Source of the DNA: CAKZRD01 sp964549155
GTDB taxonomy: Archaea; Nanobdellota; Nanobdellia; Pacearchaeales; GW2011-AR1
Length of the DNA stretch: 50,299 bases
Assembly: GCA_964549155.1 (NCBI GenBank)
Contig: CAZJUG010000002.1
Coordinates: 1-50,299, forward strand
Direction of reading: 5' to 3'
The position numbers and the translations under genes were made by a program. Below are positions 15,934-24,227 of the stretch, piece by piece; within the stretch, counting starts at the first letter, position 1; each line of letters opens with the position of its first letter. The notes under the pieces are model-generated. The model searched no databases. It had not been told where the DNA came from and saw nothing but the letters and a program-made list of their open reading frames with translations.

Positions 15934-16206
15934 ATGGCAAATGCAAGAGTAATCCAATTTAGGAGAGGAAAGAGAACAATAAGCGAAAAACACATGCTTA
16001 TTGAAATAGAAGGAATAGACTCAAAAGAGAAAGCAATTCCTTATGTTGGAAAAAAAGTTGAATGGACTTCTCCTGCAAAAAAGGTGATTGGAGGAGTAAT
16101 TGCAGCTCCACATGGAAGAAAAGGAGTAGTGAGAGCGATTTTTGAGTCCGGACTCCCAGGACAATCAATTGGAACTGAGATAAAAATTCTAGAGGCAAAG
16201 AAATAA
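15934..16206 (+). CDS. rpl35ae: Ribosomal protein eL33 (L35Ae)
   Basis: The 90-residue protein carries the L35Ae signature: RVIQFRRGKRT, VGKKVEWTSPAKK, GVIAAPHGRKGVVRAIFESG and LPGQSIGTEIKIL. It is a small beta-barrel protein of the archaeal/eukaryotic large ribosomal subunit that binds 23S rRNA. A TATA element (GATTTATAAACC, about 15903) places transcription start close to the ATG. Its stop shares a base with the next start (TAATG), so it is co-translated with uL16. Confidence 0.95.
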   Translation: MANARVIQFRRGKRTISEKHMLIEIEGIDSKEKAIPYVGKKVEWTSPAKKVIGGVIAAPHGRKGVVRAIFESGLPGQSIGTEIKILEAKK

Positions 16207-16742
16207 TGGCATTAAGAAAAGCAACTTGTTATTCAAAAACAAAGCCTGTACCTTATACGAGGAAGAGTAAAAAGCAGAAATTATCTTATATAAAAGCCGT
16301 TCCAAATAGCAAGGTAACCAAATATAGAATGGGAGACATTTCTGGTTTTAAAGCAGGAAAATACAAAACAATTATGACTATAAGAACAAAAGAGTTTGTT
16401 CAAATGAGAGACACTGCCCTAGAAGCTACAAGACAATATCTTAATAGATTTCTCACAGAAGGAATGGGAAAAGAATTTTATTTTGAACTGAGACCTTACC
16501 CTCATCATGTAATAAGAGAAAATAAAATGTTGACAGGAGCTGGAGCAGATAGAATGAGTACAGGTATGGCCCTATCATTTGGAAGAACAACAGACAGAGC
16601 TGCACTTATTAAAGAAGGAAGTGCAATATTTATAATTGGAGTAACAAATACAAAACACGAACAGACAGTTAGAAAACTTGTAAATTCTATGAAATCAAGA
16701 TTGCCTTGCAAGATAATGGTTGAAACAGAATATAAAAAGTAG
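16206..16742 (+). CDS. rpl10e: Ribosomal protein uL16 (L10e)
   Basis: The 178-residue protein matches archaeal L10e: MALRKATCYSKTKPVPYTRK, the conserved FELRPYPHHVIRENKM segment, TGAGADRMSTGMALSFG and the C-terminal MKSRLPCKIMVE. It sits near the tRNA-binding face of the large subunit, close to the peptidyl-transferase centre. It overlaps the preceding eL33 gene by one base. The 3' 238 bases are also covered, on the opposite strand, by the long 3' end of a DUF2752 gene; this gene is clearly the conserved one. Confidence 0.97.
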   Translation: MALRKATCYSKTKPVPYTRKSKKQKLSYIKAVPNSKVTKYRMGDISGFKAGKYKTIMTIRTKEFVQMRDTALEATRQYLNRFLTEGMGKEFYFELRPYPHHVIRENKMLTGAGADRMSTGMALSFGRTTDRAALIKEGSAIFIIGVTNTKHEQTVRKLVNSMKSRLPCKIMVETEYKK

Positions 16743-17071
16743 TTTTTAACTCTTAACCTATTTCTAAAATCACTAAAGATTATTAAAATTATTATAAATA
16801 AAACAATCGGAGAAAGAAAGTTATAATTAAGGGCCAATGAAAAATCCCCCTTCAGAAGAGAAGAAACCCCTCTTGTCAAACCTACAGAATAACAATAATC
16901 TCCAAACAATCTTGAGCAAACTGAAAGATTGGGAGAGCTCTCTAAAAAACCTATAGGAATCAAAGCAAGAAGAATTAAAATGAACATAAAAACAAAAGGT
17001 CGATATTCGGAGTCCAAACTAATTATTTTCAAAAAAAACTTGGAAAAATATATTTTCTTTATTCTACCCAT
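16505..17071 (-). CDS. DUF2752-type small membrane protein with an extended antisense 3' end
   Basis: Residues 1-110 fit DUF2752: an N-terminal TM (FMFILILLALIPIGFLE), then CSRLFGDYCYSVGLTRGVSS with the LLKGDFSLALNYN core, then a second TM (IVLFIIILIIF). The usual CPxCGxTR motif is degraded to CYSVGLTR. Homologues usually end about here, but this frame continues about 79 more codons antisense to rpl10e, probably after loss of the original stop. It overlaps the TM2-domain gene upstream by 13 bases. The TM2/DUF2752 pairing is common in bacteria and DPANN. The function is unknown. Confidence 0.55.
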   Translation of the reverse strand: MGRIKKIYFSKFFLKIISLDSEYRPFVFMFILILLALIPIGFLESSPNLSVCSRLFGDYCYSVGLTRGVSSLLKGDFSLALNYNFLSPIVLFIIILIIFSDFRNRLRVKNYFLYSVSTIILQGNLDFIEFTSFLTVCSCFVFVTPIINIALPSLISAALSVVLPNDRAIPVLILSAPAPVNILFSLIT

Positions 17072-17229
17072 TGAATCCCTTCAAAGTCAGCCTTGGTAGC
17101 AATTAAGATTACATCAATAATCCACCAAACCCCGCAACCTCCGAAGGTAATCAGTTTAAGGATTCCAAGCCCAACATGACCCATTATAAATCTGTCAATA
17201 CCTAATTGACCAAAGAGTATAGACATCAC
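17059..17229 (-). CDS. TM2-domain membrane protein, start codon uncertain
   Basis: The minus strand reads VKEVNWVLALVMSILFGQLG, then IDRFIMGHVGLGILKLITFG, then CGVWWIIDVILIATKADFEG. This is the TM2 pattern: two helices joined by a G-x-D-R-F-x-x-G loop, with a W-x-x-D second helix. Homology reaches codon GTA at 17257-17259, but there is no canonical in-frame start there. The first is GTG at 17229, which removes half of TM1. A TATA element (TTTTATAAA, near 17282-17291) predicts transcription start near 17260. The gene may use a non-standard start or be decaying. It overlaps the DUF2752 gene by 13 bases. Confidence 0.55.
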   Translation of the reverse strand: MMSILFGQLGIDRFIMGHVGLGILKLITFGGCGVWWIIDVILIATKADFEGIQWVE

Positions 17230-17301
17230 AAGTGCTAAAACCCAATTTACTTCCTTTACCCTAAGATTAATAGAAAAAATATGTTTATAAAACTAACTAA
17301 T

Positions 17302-17997
17302 TCAAGCCTCAAACTCCGCTTCCCGAACTTCATTCCTTCCGTCAATTAAAACATTTCGAACAACTATCCCCTTTCTTTTACATTTTAATCTCAATTCTTC
17401 TGGTTTCATTATCTGGAACCCTTCTGGATAGACCATAGAATCAACCTTAATAGTATGCCTTATTGAAATTTCTTTAAATTCTGGAAAATCAAAGAAGATA
17501 TCTTTAACAATTGAAACATCAGAAGTTTTCAAACTGCAAAATTCTGCCTTTGCCCCTTTATCCCCTCCAGCAGCAGGTTTTGCAGACTTTGGAGCTTTTG
17601 GTTTTATCTTCAAATCATGCCCATTAACAGAAAAAGTTAAAGCAAAAAAAGCCCGAGGATATTTACCCATCATACTGAGAATTTCTTGAGAGTCAACTTC
17701 AGTATTAACTTTGTATTGTTTTATACCCATAAATTGTTTCTTGCCATCAGAAAAAGGAATTTCCATCTCTAGTGTAGAAACTATAACCCCTGAAATTTTT
17801 ATAGTTCCTGAAACATTTTGCAAAACTCTCTTTACAAGATGATTAGCCCATTCTGGACCTGTCTTTATTACCCATTTATCTTTTTGCTTTTTAGACTCAA
17901 TTAGATACTTGTCTTGAAATTCTCCCTTCCCAAATTTCAAAAAATCAGAATGAACCTCTTCATCAAATTCCTTGTTAAATACTTTTTTAATAATCAT
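17302..17997 (-). CDS. Hypothetical protein with Pro/Ala/Lys-rich internal linker
   Basis: I do not recognise this soluble protein of about 231 residues. Residues 1-150 are mixed alpha/beta (KDKWVIKTGPEWANHLVKRV and TLEMEIPFSDG). A short low-complexity linker (KPKAPKSAKPAAGGDKGAK) leads to a C-terminal part (ISIRHTIKVDSMVYPEGF) ending in basic KCKRKGIVVRNV. There is no signal peptide or TM. The ATG at 17997 is preferred over TTG at 18006 because the TATA GTTTATAAATG (18018-18028) predicts a near-leaderless start there. Confidence 0.6.
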   Translation of the reverse strand: MIIKKVFNKEFDEEVHSDFLKFGKGEFQDKYLIESKKQKDKWVIKTGPEWANHLVKRVLQNVSGTIKISGVIVSTLEMEIPFSDGKKQFMGIKQYKVNTEVDSQEILSMMGKYPRAFFALTFSVNGHDLKIKPKAPKSAKPAAGGDKGAKAEFCSLKTSDVSIVKDIFFDFPEFKEISIRHTIKVDSMVYPEGFQIMKPEELRLKCKRKGIVVRNVLIDGRNEVREAEFEA

Positions 17998-18050
17998 AAT
18001 GTTCAATAAAAAAATGTGTTTATAAATGTTGCTTTGAGATTATTTTTGAT

Positions 18051-18131
18051 TAAGGATGATGAAAAACTAAACGAAGTTTCTCTTGCTTTCAAAACATTGG
18101 ATTCTTGTTTTCTTTGTGGAAGAAAAGTAAC
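18051..18131. repeat. Dispersed hairpin repeat, copy between ogg and the downstream minus-strand gene
   Basis: The first 35 nt (18051-18085, core GAAAAACTAAACGAAGTTTC) match 24121-24155 with three mismatches. The distal part (TTTTCTTTGTGGAAGAAAAG) matches TTTTCTTTGTGAAAGAAAAG at 24169-24188. It contains two stem-loops, AAACT/AGTTT and CTTT/AAAG-rich. It lies just downstream of ogg (minus strand) and just upstream of the next gene's promoter. Confidence 0.6.
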
Positions 18132-18755
18132 TCACTTTAACACCTTCCCAGTCTCCAAATACCACAAATATAAATCCAATTCAGCTAAATTCAAATTAAC
18201 TTCTCTCCCTAAATTTTCCAAGACACTTTCAATCTCTAAATATCTCTTTTCAGTCAGTGTCTTTGGTCTTTCAATCGTCTTTTCATCAACAAGCAAGTCC
18301 ACAATATGAAAGTCAATAATTGCAACATCCCTATAACCAACATTCCTCAAAAAATGTGAAGCCTCCTTCATTCCTAAACCCAAAACATTTTTCACAAGCC
18401 ATTTTCTCATTTCCTTCCCAGATTCTCGAAAAACCAAACTACAAAGCTCAGTCTTACAATCTCTTGCCCGCACAATCCTCTCAGCCCTCTGAGGCCAAAA
18501 TCTATGTCCTACTTCTTTCAACTTTTTAGCAAGTTCTTCCTGCGGAAGAATCTCAAATCCTCGACCCATATCTTTTTGTATCTGAATACATTTCTCAGCT
18601 TGAAAATTAGCCGTCAATAAACAAAAGCAAAGCTCCGAAAAAACCTTATCTTCTTTTTCCTTACCATATTCTTGAAACTCCTTCATTCTTTTAGAAATGA
18701 CTTGTGCAATAGGCTCTTTTTTCAAAGAGTTTATTTTTTGAATTAGAGACTGCAT
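18132..18755 (-). CDS. ogg: 8-oxoguanine DNA glycosylase/AP lyase (archaeal Ogg2 type)
   Basis: The length (207 aa) matches the Methanocaldococcus Ogg type. The catalytic helix-hairpin-helix is clear: WLVKNVLGLGMKEASHFLRN, with the Lys that forms the Schiff base, followed by YRDVAIIDFHIVDLL with the activating Asp. The C-terminal LAELDLYLWYLETGKVLK is the usual family ending. It removes 8-oxoguanine and nicks the strand. This fits with desulfoferrodoxin and rubrerythrin nearby as oxidative-damage defences, although it is not in their operon. Confidence 0.93.
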   Translation of the reverse strand: MQSLIQKINSLKKEPIAQVISKRMKEFQEYGKEKEDKVFSELCFCLLTANFQAEKCIQIQKDMGRGFEILPQEELAKKLKEVGHRFWPQRAERIVRARDCKTELCSLVFRESGKEMRKWLVKNVLGLGMKEASHFLRNVGYRDVAIIDFHIVDLLVDEKTIERPKTLTEKRYLEIESVLENLGREVNLNLAELDLYLWYLETGKVLK

Positions 18756-18808
18756 AATATATAATTCTAGACGAGTATCTTTATAAACATTTCAGATGTT
18801 AGATTTTT

Positions 18809-19126
18809 ATGAGAAAAGAAACTGCAAGATTATTGACTCTTGTTGAGAAATCAATTAATGAACTAAAGAGAGAAGGTAAGGAAATAATTGCGATTCATTT
18901 AGATGCACAAGATACAAACAAAAAAGGAGTGAGGTACCGTATTAGGTCAGAAAAAAGACCACAACCGGTTGAAGAGACAACAGGACATTTAATTCTACCC
19001 ACTCACACAAGAACACAAGCCAGAATGGCAAATCAGATTGTGATGGAGAGTTGGACATATTTCCAATCATTGCACGAGTATCGATGCGAGGTAAACTATT
19101 TTCCTGCTAAAAGGTTAGGCAGTTAA
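18809..19126 (+). CDS. Small hypothetical protein
   Basis: The 105-residue soluble protein is not recognised. An N-terminal helix (RLLTLVEKSINELKREGKEI) leads to a beta-rich middle (GVRYRIRSEKRPQPVEE) and a C-terminal helix with aromatic residues (MESWTYFQSLHEYRCEVNYF). It is basic overall, possibly a nucleic-acid-binding protein. It starts divergently from ogg; TATA TCTTTATAAACAT lies about 20-30 bases before the ATG, so it is near-leaderless. No operon partner follows. Confidence 0.6.
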   Translation: MRKETARLLTLVEKSINELKREGKEIIAIHLDAQDTNKKGVRYRIRSEKRPQPVEETTGHLILPTHTRTQARMANQIVMESWTYFQSLHEYRCEVNYFPAKRLGS

Positions 19127-19435
19127 GACAAAAATATTAGAACAAAACTTAAAATTCAGAAGTAAATCTTATTCAAAGAAAAAGACTAAAAAAGCAAAAT
19201 CGCTCCGCAATTTTACAGGGAATTTTGGTAATATATAAACATCCTTTTTCCTCGTTGTTCATAGATTGAATAGTTATCTAAGTTCATTCAAAATAAAAAC
19301 CGAGGAGATAACATTAAAACTGAACAACTAACTCAAATAGTTAATAGGCCTTAACAAAATTCCCAGAAATTTTTGGAAACTGAAGGTGGAAAAAATTTCA
19401 CAGGTGTAAATCTTATTGAAACATTCTCAGAAAAC
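19127..19435. other. Convergent intergenic region with TATA element and inverted repeats; possible small RNA
   Basis: No convincing gene is seen. GGGAATTTTGGTAA (19218-19231) is inverted, with one mismatch, as TTAACAAAATTCCC (about 19352-19365). Inside these lie GTTGTTCA/TGAACAAC and CCTCG/CGAGG, whose pairings cross each other. A strong TATA-like ATATATAAAC begins near 19232 and would start transcription near 19260. Only very short frames follow (for example a 21-codon TTG frame). A structured non-coding RNA is possible; the evidence is weak. Confidence 0.35.
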
Positions 19436-19792
19436 TTATCCCTTACTCTTCCAAAGTCCATGCAAGTTACAATAAGCCCTTGCTGAAATAGGCTCAAAAG
19501 AAAATTCTGCAACTGGTTTTTGTTCAGGCTTTAAAAAGACTCTTGAAATCTCCTTTCCATCTGTTCCCTCAATCCATTCAATATAATGTCCCTCTTCCAT
19601 TGGATGTTCAACACTCCCAACCTTAACTCTATTGTTCTCTATAATTGGGATATGCTTTTCGACAGCACCATCTGTTGTATTCTCTTCAAGAAGTCTCATA
19701 GGCTGACCACAACAAACAAGTTGTCCTTTTCCTTCGTGCAATAAGGCAACAACATTACCACAAATATCACATTTGTAAATTTTATTATTCAT
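19436..19792 (-). CDS. dfx: Desulfoferrodoxin (superoxide reductase)
   Basis: The N-terminal desulforedoxin-like domain has YKCDICGNVV and the paired LVCCGQPM cysteines. The catalytic domain shows AVEKHIPII, VGSVEHPMEEGHYIEWI and the C-terminal AYCNLHGLW, supplying the four His and one Cys of centre II. It reduces superoxide to hydrogen peroxide in the cytoplasm without making oxygen. It starts two bases after the rubrerythrin stop, giving a two-gene superoxide and peroxide pathway typical of anaerobes exposed to oxygen. Confidence 0.96.
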   Translation of the reverse strand: MNNKIYKCDICGNVVALLHEGKGQLVCCGQPMRLLEENTTDGAVEKHIPIIENNRVKVGSVEHPMEEGHYIEWIEGTDGKEISRVFLKPEQKPVAEFSFEPISARAYCNLHGLWKSKG

Positions 19793-19794
19793 AA

Positions 19795-20364
19795 CTAGTA
19801 TTCCTCACACTTCAATCTATAAAAAGATTTAGGGTGATCACAAGAAGGACATTTTTCTGGAGGTTCCTTTCCATTATGTATATAACCGCACTCCATACAA
19901 GACCATTCAACCTTTTCATCTTTCTTAAAAATTGTTCCTTCCTCTAATTGTTTCAACAACTTCTTAAATCTCTCCTCATGATGTTCCTCTGCTCTTTTTA
20001 TAGCTCTTAATCTTTTTGCTACATCTGTCAAACCTTCTTTTTCTGCAGTATCTGCAAAGCCAGGATACATTTGGGTCCATTCATAATTCTCTCCTTCAGC
20101 TGCAGCCTTCAAATTTTCGATAGTTGTTCCTAAAACTAGAGGAACTTCAGTCTCAACTTTCAAAGAATTTCCTTTTTTTAGTTTTTGAATCGCTTCAAAA
20201 ATTCTCTTTGCATGTTCCTTTTCTTGGTCTGAAGTCTCTTGGAAAACCGCTCCGATTACTTCATAACCTTCTTTCCTAGCAGTAGATGCATAAAAACTAT
20301 ATCTGTTTCGTGCTTGGCACTCTCCCACATAAGCAATACACAAATTACTCAAAGTCTCTTTCAT
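19795..20364 (-). CDS. rbr: Rubrerythrin
   Basis: A four-helix di-iron domain carries the ligand motifs ECQARNRYSFYAS, ETSDQEKEHAKRI and KRAEEHHEERFK. A C-terminal rubredoxin-like domain follows with WSCMECGYIHNGK and CPSCDHPKSFY. Rubrerythrins reduce hydrogen peroxide using electrons from rubredoxin-type donors. The 189-aa length is typical. The downstream dfx gene would supply the peroxide by reducing superoxide, so the pair works in sequence. Confidence 0.96.
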   Translation of the reverse strand: MKETLSNLCIAYVGECQARNRYSFYASTARKEGYEVIGAVFQETSDQEKEHAKRIFEAIQKLKKGNSLKVETEVPLVLGTTIENLKAAAEGENYEWTQMYPGFADTAEKEGLTDVAKRLRAIKRAEEHHEERFKKLLKQLEEGTIFKKDEKVEWSCMECGYIHNGKEPPEKCPSCDHPKSFYRLKCEEY

Positions 20365-20388
20365 AAAACAGAGAACTCTAAGAGCTTT

Positions 20389-22557
20389 TTAAACTTTTGT
20401 AGCTTCAACTTCAGGTTCCTTTTTCTGCCTACTAGGACAGTTAGGATTAAAACAGAATTTCCAAGGCCTTTTCCCTTTTTTTAGAGAAAGCATTAGAGGG
20501 AAATCATGACAATCTGGACACATTTCGGGTTTTCCATCTTCCGTTCTAATAGGTTTTATCATGCCTCCTGGAGGCAAGGAAAAAGTAGTCTTACATTCAG
20601 GATAGGCATTACAAGAAATAAAATATCTAGAAAACTTCTTTCCATACATAATTCTTAAGTTTCCCTTTTTACAAACAGGACAAATGCTCAAGGTATTATC
20701 CTTCCTTTCAGTTTCTATCAGTTCATTATTAGCTTCAACAAGAGATTCTCCTATTTCTTTTAGATTCTTTGTAATTCCTTTTGCTATGTCTCTTATGGAA
20801 ACCTTTGCTTTTTCCAAAATCCTTTCTTCATCTTTCTTTTCATTTACATTCTCCATATCAATCTCAAAATCTCTTGTAAGCTGTTCATCTAAAATCACTG
20901 GAGAGTATTTATCAAGAGTTTCAACAATTTTCATTCCAAGAGGAGTTACTTCAATAGATTGTTCTTTTACATACCCTCTTCCATAAAGTGTCTCTAGGAT
21001 ATTAGCCCTTGTTGCTTTCGTTCCGAGATTCCTCTTCTCAAGTTCCTTGACTAAAGAAGCAGAATTATACCTTGCAGGAGGTTGAGTCATTTTCTCCTCA
21101 ATTTTAATTTCCCTTATATCGACCTCTCCATTCATAGTTAAAATTTCTTTTTCCTTTATGCTAGAAGGATAAACAGCCATCCAATTCTTTTCTTTAAACT
21201 GAATACCTTTAGCACTGAATTTAATTCCTAATACATTTACTCCGACTTTTTTATTGTCAACTATTGCTTCCTCAGCAAAACAAGATATAAATCTTTTAAC
21301 GATTAACTCATAGACTTGTTTTTCCTTTCCATCTAATTTCTTTAACTCTCCTGTAGGATGTATCGCAGGGTGTGCAGGATCTGTCTTCTTCCCTTCAGAA
21401 GGTTTTTCTTTCACAGCATACTTAACCAAGGGAGTAAATTTTTTTAACTTTTCTAAAATCTCCTTAAAATTTATATCTGGGTATTTTTGCGAAGAAGTTC
21501 TAGGATAAGATATTAACCCTTCTAGATATAAGTTCTGAGCAATTTTAGAAGTTTGTGCAGGACTTAATTTAAAAAATTTATAACTCTCAGTTTGGAGAGT
21601 TGTTAAATCAAAAGGCACAGGCACGGGAACTCTTTGTTCTTTTATTTCTGTTTCAGCAATTCCCTTCATTCCCCTCAATCTCTCAAATTTAGGAAGTTCC
21701 TTTTTGTCTTCTATGTTTTTCCCATATCCCACTTCTAAAAATTGATTTTTCTTATCTTTTACCGTTAGAAAAACTTGCCAAAAAGGAGTTGGTTTAAAAC
21801 TTTTTATTTCTAGTTCTCTTTCGTAAACAATTTTTAATGCAGGACCTTGAACTCTCCCAATAGACAAAATCCTAAATCTTCCTGTCTGAGAAAGGGCCTT
21901 CATCAAACCCCTAGATAAATTTATCCCATAAAACCAGTCTAAAAAATGTCTAGTCTCCCCAGAATAAGCCTCACTCCAATTCAAAGTATTCTGTAAGTTT
22001 TCAAAAGATTTTTTTAATTCATCTTTTGTTAAAGAAGAAAATTTCATTCTCTTTGCTTCTTGCTCCGCCTTCTTTCCCCCAAGGAATCTAACCACATTCC
22101 ATCCTATAACTTCTCCTTCAACATCATAGTCCGTTGCAACAATAAAATTATCTACTTTTCTAACTAATTTCTTTAGGAGGTCATAGAATCTCTTTGTATA
22201 ACCTGCCTTAGATTTTTCATGAGAAGGAGTCCATTCAACATCAAAATTTGGAAATTCTCCCCTCGCCCTTATCTGACTTATTCCGAATAAATGACCTGCC
22301 GCACAACCAACAATAAAATTATGTCCATTCTTCTCAAATTCGTAATAAGCTGTTCCATTCTTTTCTTTATGTTTTCTATCAGAATTATCACTTAAAGCCG
22401 CCGCAATCTTTTCTGCAGCCTGAGGCTTCTCAGTTACAATTAGAGTAGTTCCTCCAGAGAATTCATTTTTATCTCCCGAATCAGAAGATTTCACTTTTTT
22501 TACAATCTTTTTCTTTTTTGGTTTATCTTCAACAGAAACACTTTTCTTCTTAGCCAT
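20389..22557 (-). CDS. topA: DNA topoisomerase I (type IA)
   Basis: The 722-residue protein begins with a Lys-rich tail, then the Toprim domain (TLIVTEKPQAAEKIAAALSD; IVATDYDVEGEVIGWNVVR with the DxDxEGE metal site). The type IA core has ISYPRTSSQKYP with the catalytic Tyr, and PARYNSASLVKELEKRNLGT. Two zinc ribbons end the protein (CPVCKKGNL...CNAYPEC and CPDCHDFPLM...CFNPNC). It relaxes negatively supercoiled DNA through a covalent 5'-phosphotyrosine. There is no helicase domain, so it is not reverse gyrase. Confidence 0.96.
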   Translation of the reverse strand: MAKKKSVSVEDKPKKKKIVKKVKSSDSGDKNEFSGGTTLIVTEKPQAAEKIAAALSDNSDRKHKEKNGTAYYEFEKNGHNFIVGCAAGHLFGISQIRARGEFPNFDVEWTPSHEKSKAGYTKRFYDLLKKLVRKVDNFIVATDYDVEGEVIGWNVVRFLGGKKAEQEAKRMKFSSLTKDELKKSFENLQNTLNWSEAYSGETRHFLDWFYGINLSRGLMKALSQTGRFRILSIGRVQGPALKIVYERELEIKSFKPTPFWQVFLTVKDKKNQFLEVGYGKNIEDKKELPKFERLRGMKGIAETEIKEQRVPVPVPFDLTTLQTESYKFFKLSPAQTSKIAQNLYLEGLISYPRTSSQKYPDINFKEILEKLKKFTPLVKYAVKEKPSEGKKTDPAHPAIHPTGELKKLDGKEKQVYELIVKRFISCFAEEAIVDNKKVGVNVLGIKFSAKGIQFKEKNWMAVYPSSIKEKEILTMNGEVDIREIKIEEKMTQPPARYNSASLVKELEKRNLGTKATRANILETLYGRGYVKEQSIEVTPLGMKIVETLDKYSPVILDEQLTRDFEIDMENVNEKKDEERILEKAKVSIRDIAKGITKNLKEIGESLVEANNELIETERKDNTLSICPVCKKGNLRIMYGKKFSRYFISCNAYPECKTTFSLPPGGMIKPIRTEDGKPEMCPDCHDFPLMLSLKKGKRPWKFCFNPNCPSRQKKEPEVEATKV

Positions 22558-22621
22558 ATTAAATATTAAAATTCTTCTTTTTTATATCTTTGTACCTTCA
22601 ATTGAGCTAGGAGGGGTTAAA

Positions 22622-24082
22622 TCAGTAGCTCTTACCCACATAAACAAAATAGTCTGCCTTGTTACCACAGACAATGCACTTCTCACCATGAACCTTCTTT
22701 TTGTCTATCCAAAGTGCTTTAGCCCCAGTAGTTTCAACCTTGATAATCTCCTCACACTTTTCATTCTTACAAAGAGGAACTAAAGCAACTTTCTTATCTT
22801 GAATTGCTTTTTTCAATTCATTCATAGAATTAGCATCGGTTAACTTAGAAAGAAAAATCTCTTTTGATTTTTCAAATAAGACCTTCTGTATATCTTCTAA
22901 AACTTCCTTAACTCTTTTCTTCAATTCTGAAAACTGAACAATCTCTTTTTTGAGAGTATCTCTTCTAACCAATACAACTTGATTTTTTTCTAAATCTTTT
23001 GGTCCGATTTCAATTCTTACTGGAACTCCTTTTAATTCCCAATCATTAAATTTGAATCCTGCACTCAAATGGTCTCTTTGATCAATTAATGCATCAAACG
23101 ATTTAAGTTCCCTAGAAACCTTATCACATGCTTCCAAAACTTTATCCCTTGTATCCTCAAATAAGATTGGAACAATCACAACGGAATTCAAAGCCATCTT
23201 TGGGGGAATTATTAATCCTCTATTATCTGAATGGATAGCAAACATTACTCCCAACATTCTAGTAGAGATAGCATAAGTATTCTGCCAGACATATTGTTCC
23301 TTTCCATTTTCATCTAAAAATTTAACATCATATGCTTTAGCAAAATTTTGTCCATCGTGATGGAATGGACATCCCTCTAAAACCTTGCCATTCTGCATAA
23401 TATAATGAACCTTCTCAGAAAACACTCCCCCAGCAAACTTCTCCCTATCAGTTTTCCTGCCATAAACTCCATATAATGCCATAAAATTCTCAGTCACATC
23501 ATTATAGGCCTTCATAACTTCTTTCCCTTCGGCTAAAGACTCTTTTTCAGTTGCACAACAAGTATGTAACTCATTCCACAAAAACTCTCTTCCTCTAAAA
23601 AAAGGTACTGGATGTTTAAATTCCCACCTAACAACATTATTCCACTGATTGAATCTTAGGGGCAAATCTCTCCAACTTCTTATCCATTTAGAATAAGAAG
23701 GGTACATAATAGTTTCAGAAGTTGGCCTAATAGCTAACCGCTCACTTAATTTAGAATCTCCCGCCTTTTCAACCCATGCAACTTCTGGAGAAAAACCTTC
23801 CACATGTTCTTTTTCTTTATTAAGATATTTTTCAGGTATAAGCAATGGAAAGTAAGAATTCCTAACACCAATTTTTTTAAATCTTATATCTATTAATCCT
23901 TGAATTTTTTGCCAAAGCTCATAAGAAGAAGGTTTGAATACAATACACCCCGAAACATCAGTATAATCTGCTAAGTCTGCCTTTATCATTAGTTGTGCAA
24001 ACCACTCAGAAAAGTCATCCTTATCTACTGTAACACCTAACTCATGCTTTTTTTCCTTTTCTTTTTCCTTTTCATTTCCCAT
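22622..24082 (-). CDS. proS: Prolyl-tRNA synthetase, archaeal/eukaryotic type
   Basis: Class II motifs are present: motif 1 region DIRFKKIGVRNSYFPLLIP, AIRPTSETIMYPSYSKWI, motif 2 FRGREFLWNELHTCCA, and motif 3 with AIHSDNRGLIIPPKMA. The anticodon-binding domain follows (VVIVPILFEDTRDKV). The C-terminal zinc-domain region (ALVPLCKNEKCEEII...CIVCGNKADYFVYVGKSY) ends in Tyr, as in archaeal ProS. It lacks the bacterial editing insert. The Lys/Glu-rich first 12 residues are unremarkable. A TATA element (ATTTATAACC, about 24104) precedes it. Confidence 0.97.
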   Translation of the reverse strand: MGNEKEKEKEKKHELGVTVDKDDFSEWFAQLMIKADLADYTDVSGCIVFKPSSYELWQKIQGLIDIRFKKIGVRNSYFPLLIPEKYLNKEKEHVEGFSPEVAWVEKAGDSKLSERLAIRPTSETIMYPSYSKWIRSWRDLPLRFNQWNNVVRWEFKHPVPFFRGREFLWNELHTCCATEKESLAEGKEVMKAYNDVTENFMALYGVYGRKTDREKFAGGVFSEKVHYIMQNGKVLEGCPFHHDGQNFAKAYDVKFLDENGKEQYVWQNTYAISTRMLGVMFAIHSDNRGLIIPPKMALNSVVIVPILFEDTRDKVLEACDKVSRELKSFDALIDQRDHLSAGFKFNDWELKGVPVRIEIGPKDLEKNQVVLVRRDTLKKEIVQFSELKKRVKEVLEDIQKVLFEKSKEIFLSKLTDANSMNELKKAIQDKKVALVPLCKNEKCEEIIKVETTGAKALWIDKKKVHGEKCIVCGNKADYFVYVGKSY

Positions 24083-24109
24083 AAAAAAAAGAAGAAAGAA
24101 GGGGTTATA

Positions 24110-24227
24110 AATCTTTTGACGAAGGATGAGGAAAAACTAAACGAAGTTTCTTTTGATTAGGAGGAACTTTTCTTTGTGAAAGAAAAGAAGTTCTTATGAA
24201 TCTTTTGACGAGGAATAAGGAAAAACT
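24110..24227. repeat. Dispersed hairpin repeat flanked by 29-nt direct repeats
   Basis: Between the M16 peptidase and proS, a hairpin-rich element (AAACGAAGTTT, then CTTTTCTTTGTGAAAGAAAAG) is bracketed by near-identical direct repeats at 24110-24138 and 24199-24227 (both begin AATCTTTTGACGA and end AGGAAAAACT). Related copies are at 18051-18131 and in the tRNA-Gly intron. The flanking repeats may be a duplication made on insertion, or part of a tandem unit. Confidence 0.6.

Noticed and set aside
16505..16741. Separate antisense gene within rpl10e
   Set aside because: It is only the open continuation of the DUF2752 frame; no independent start or recognisable domain is present.
18016..18309. 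Plus-strand frame across the ogg 3' end
   Set aside because: It overlaps ogg antisense and the repeat element and has no family features.
20389..22557. Reverse gyrase
   Set aside because: There is no N-terminal helicase domain; the gene is a plain type IA topoisomerase.
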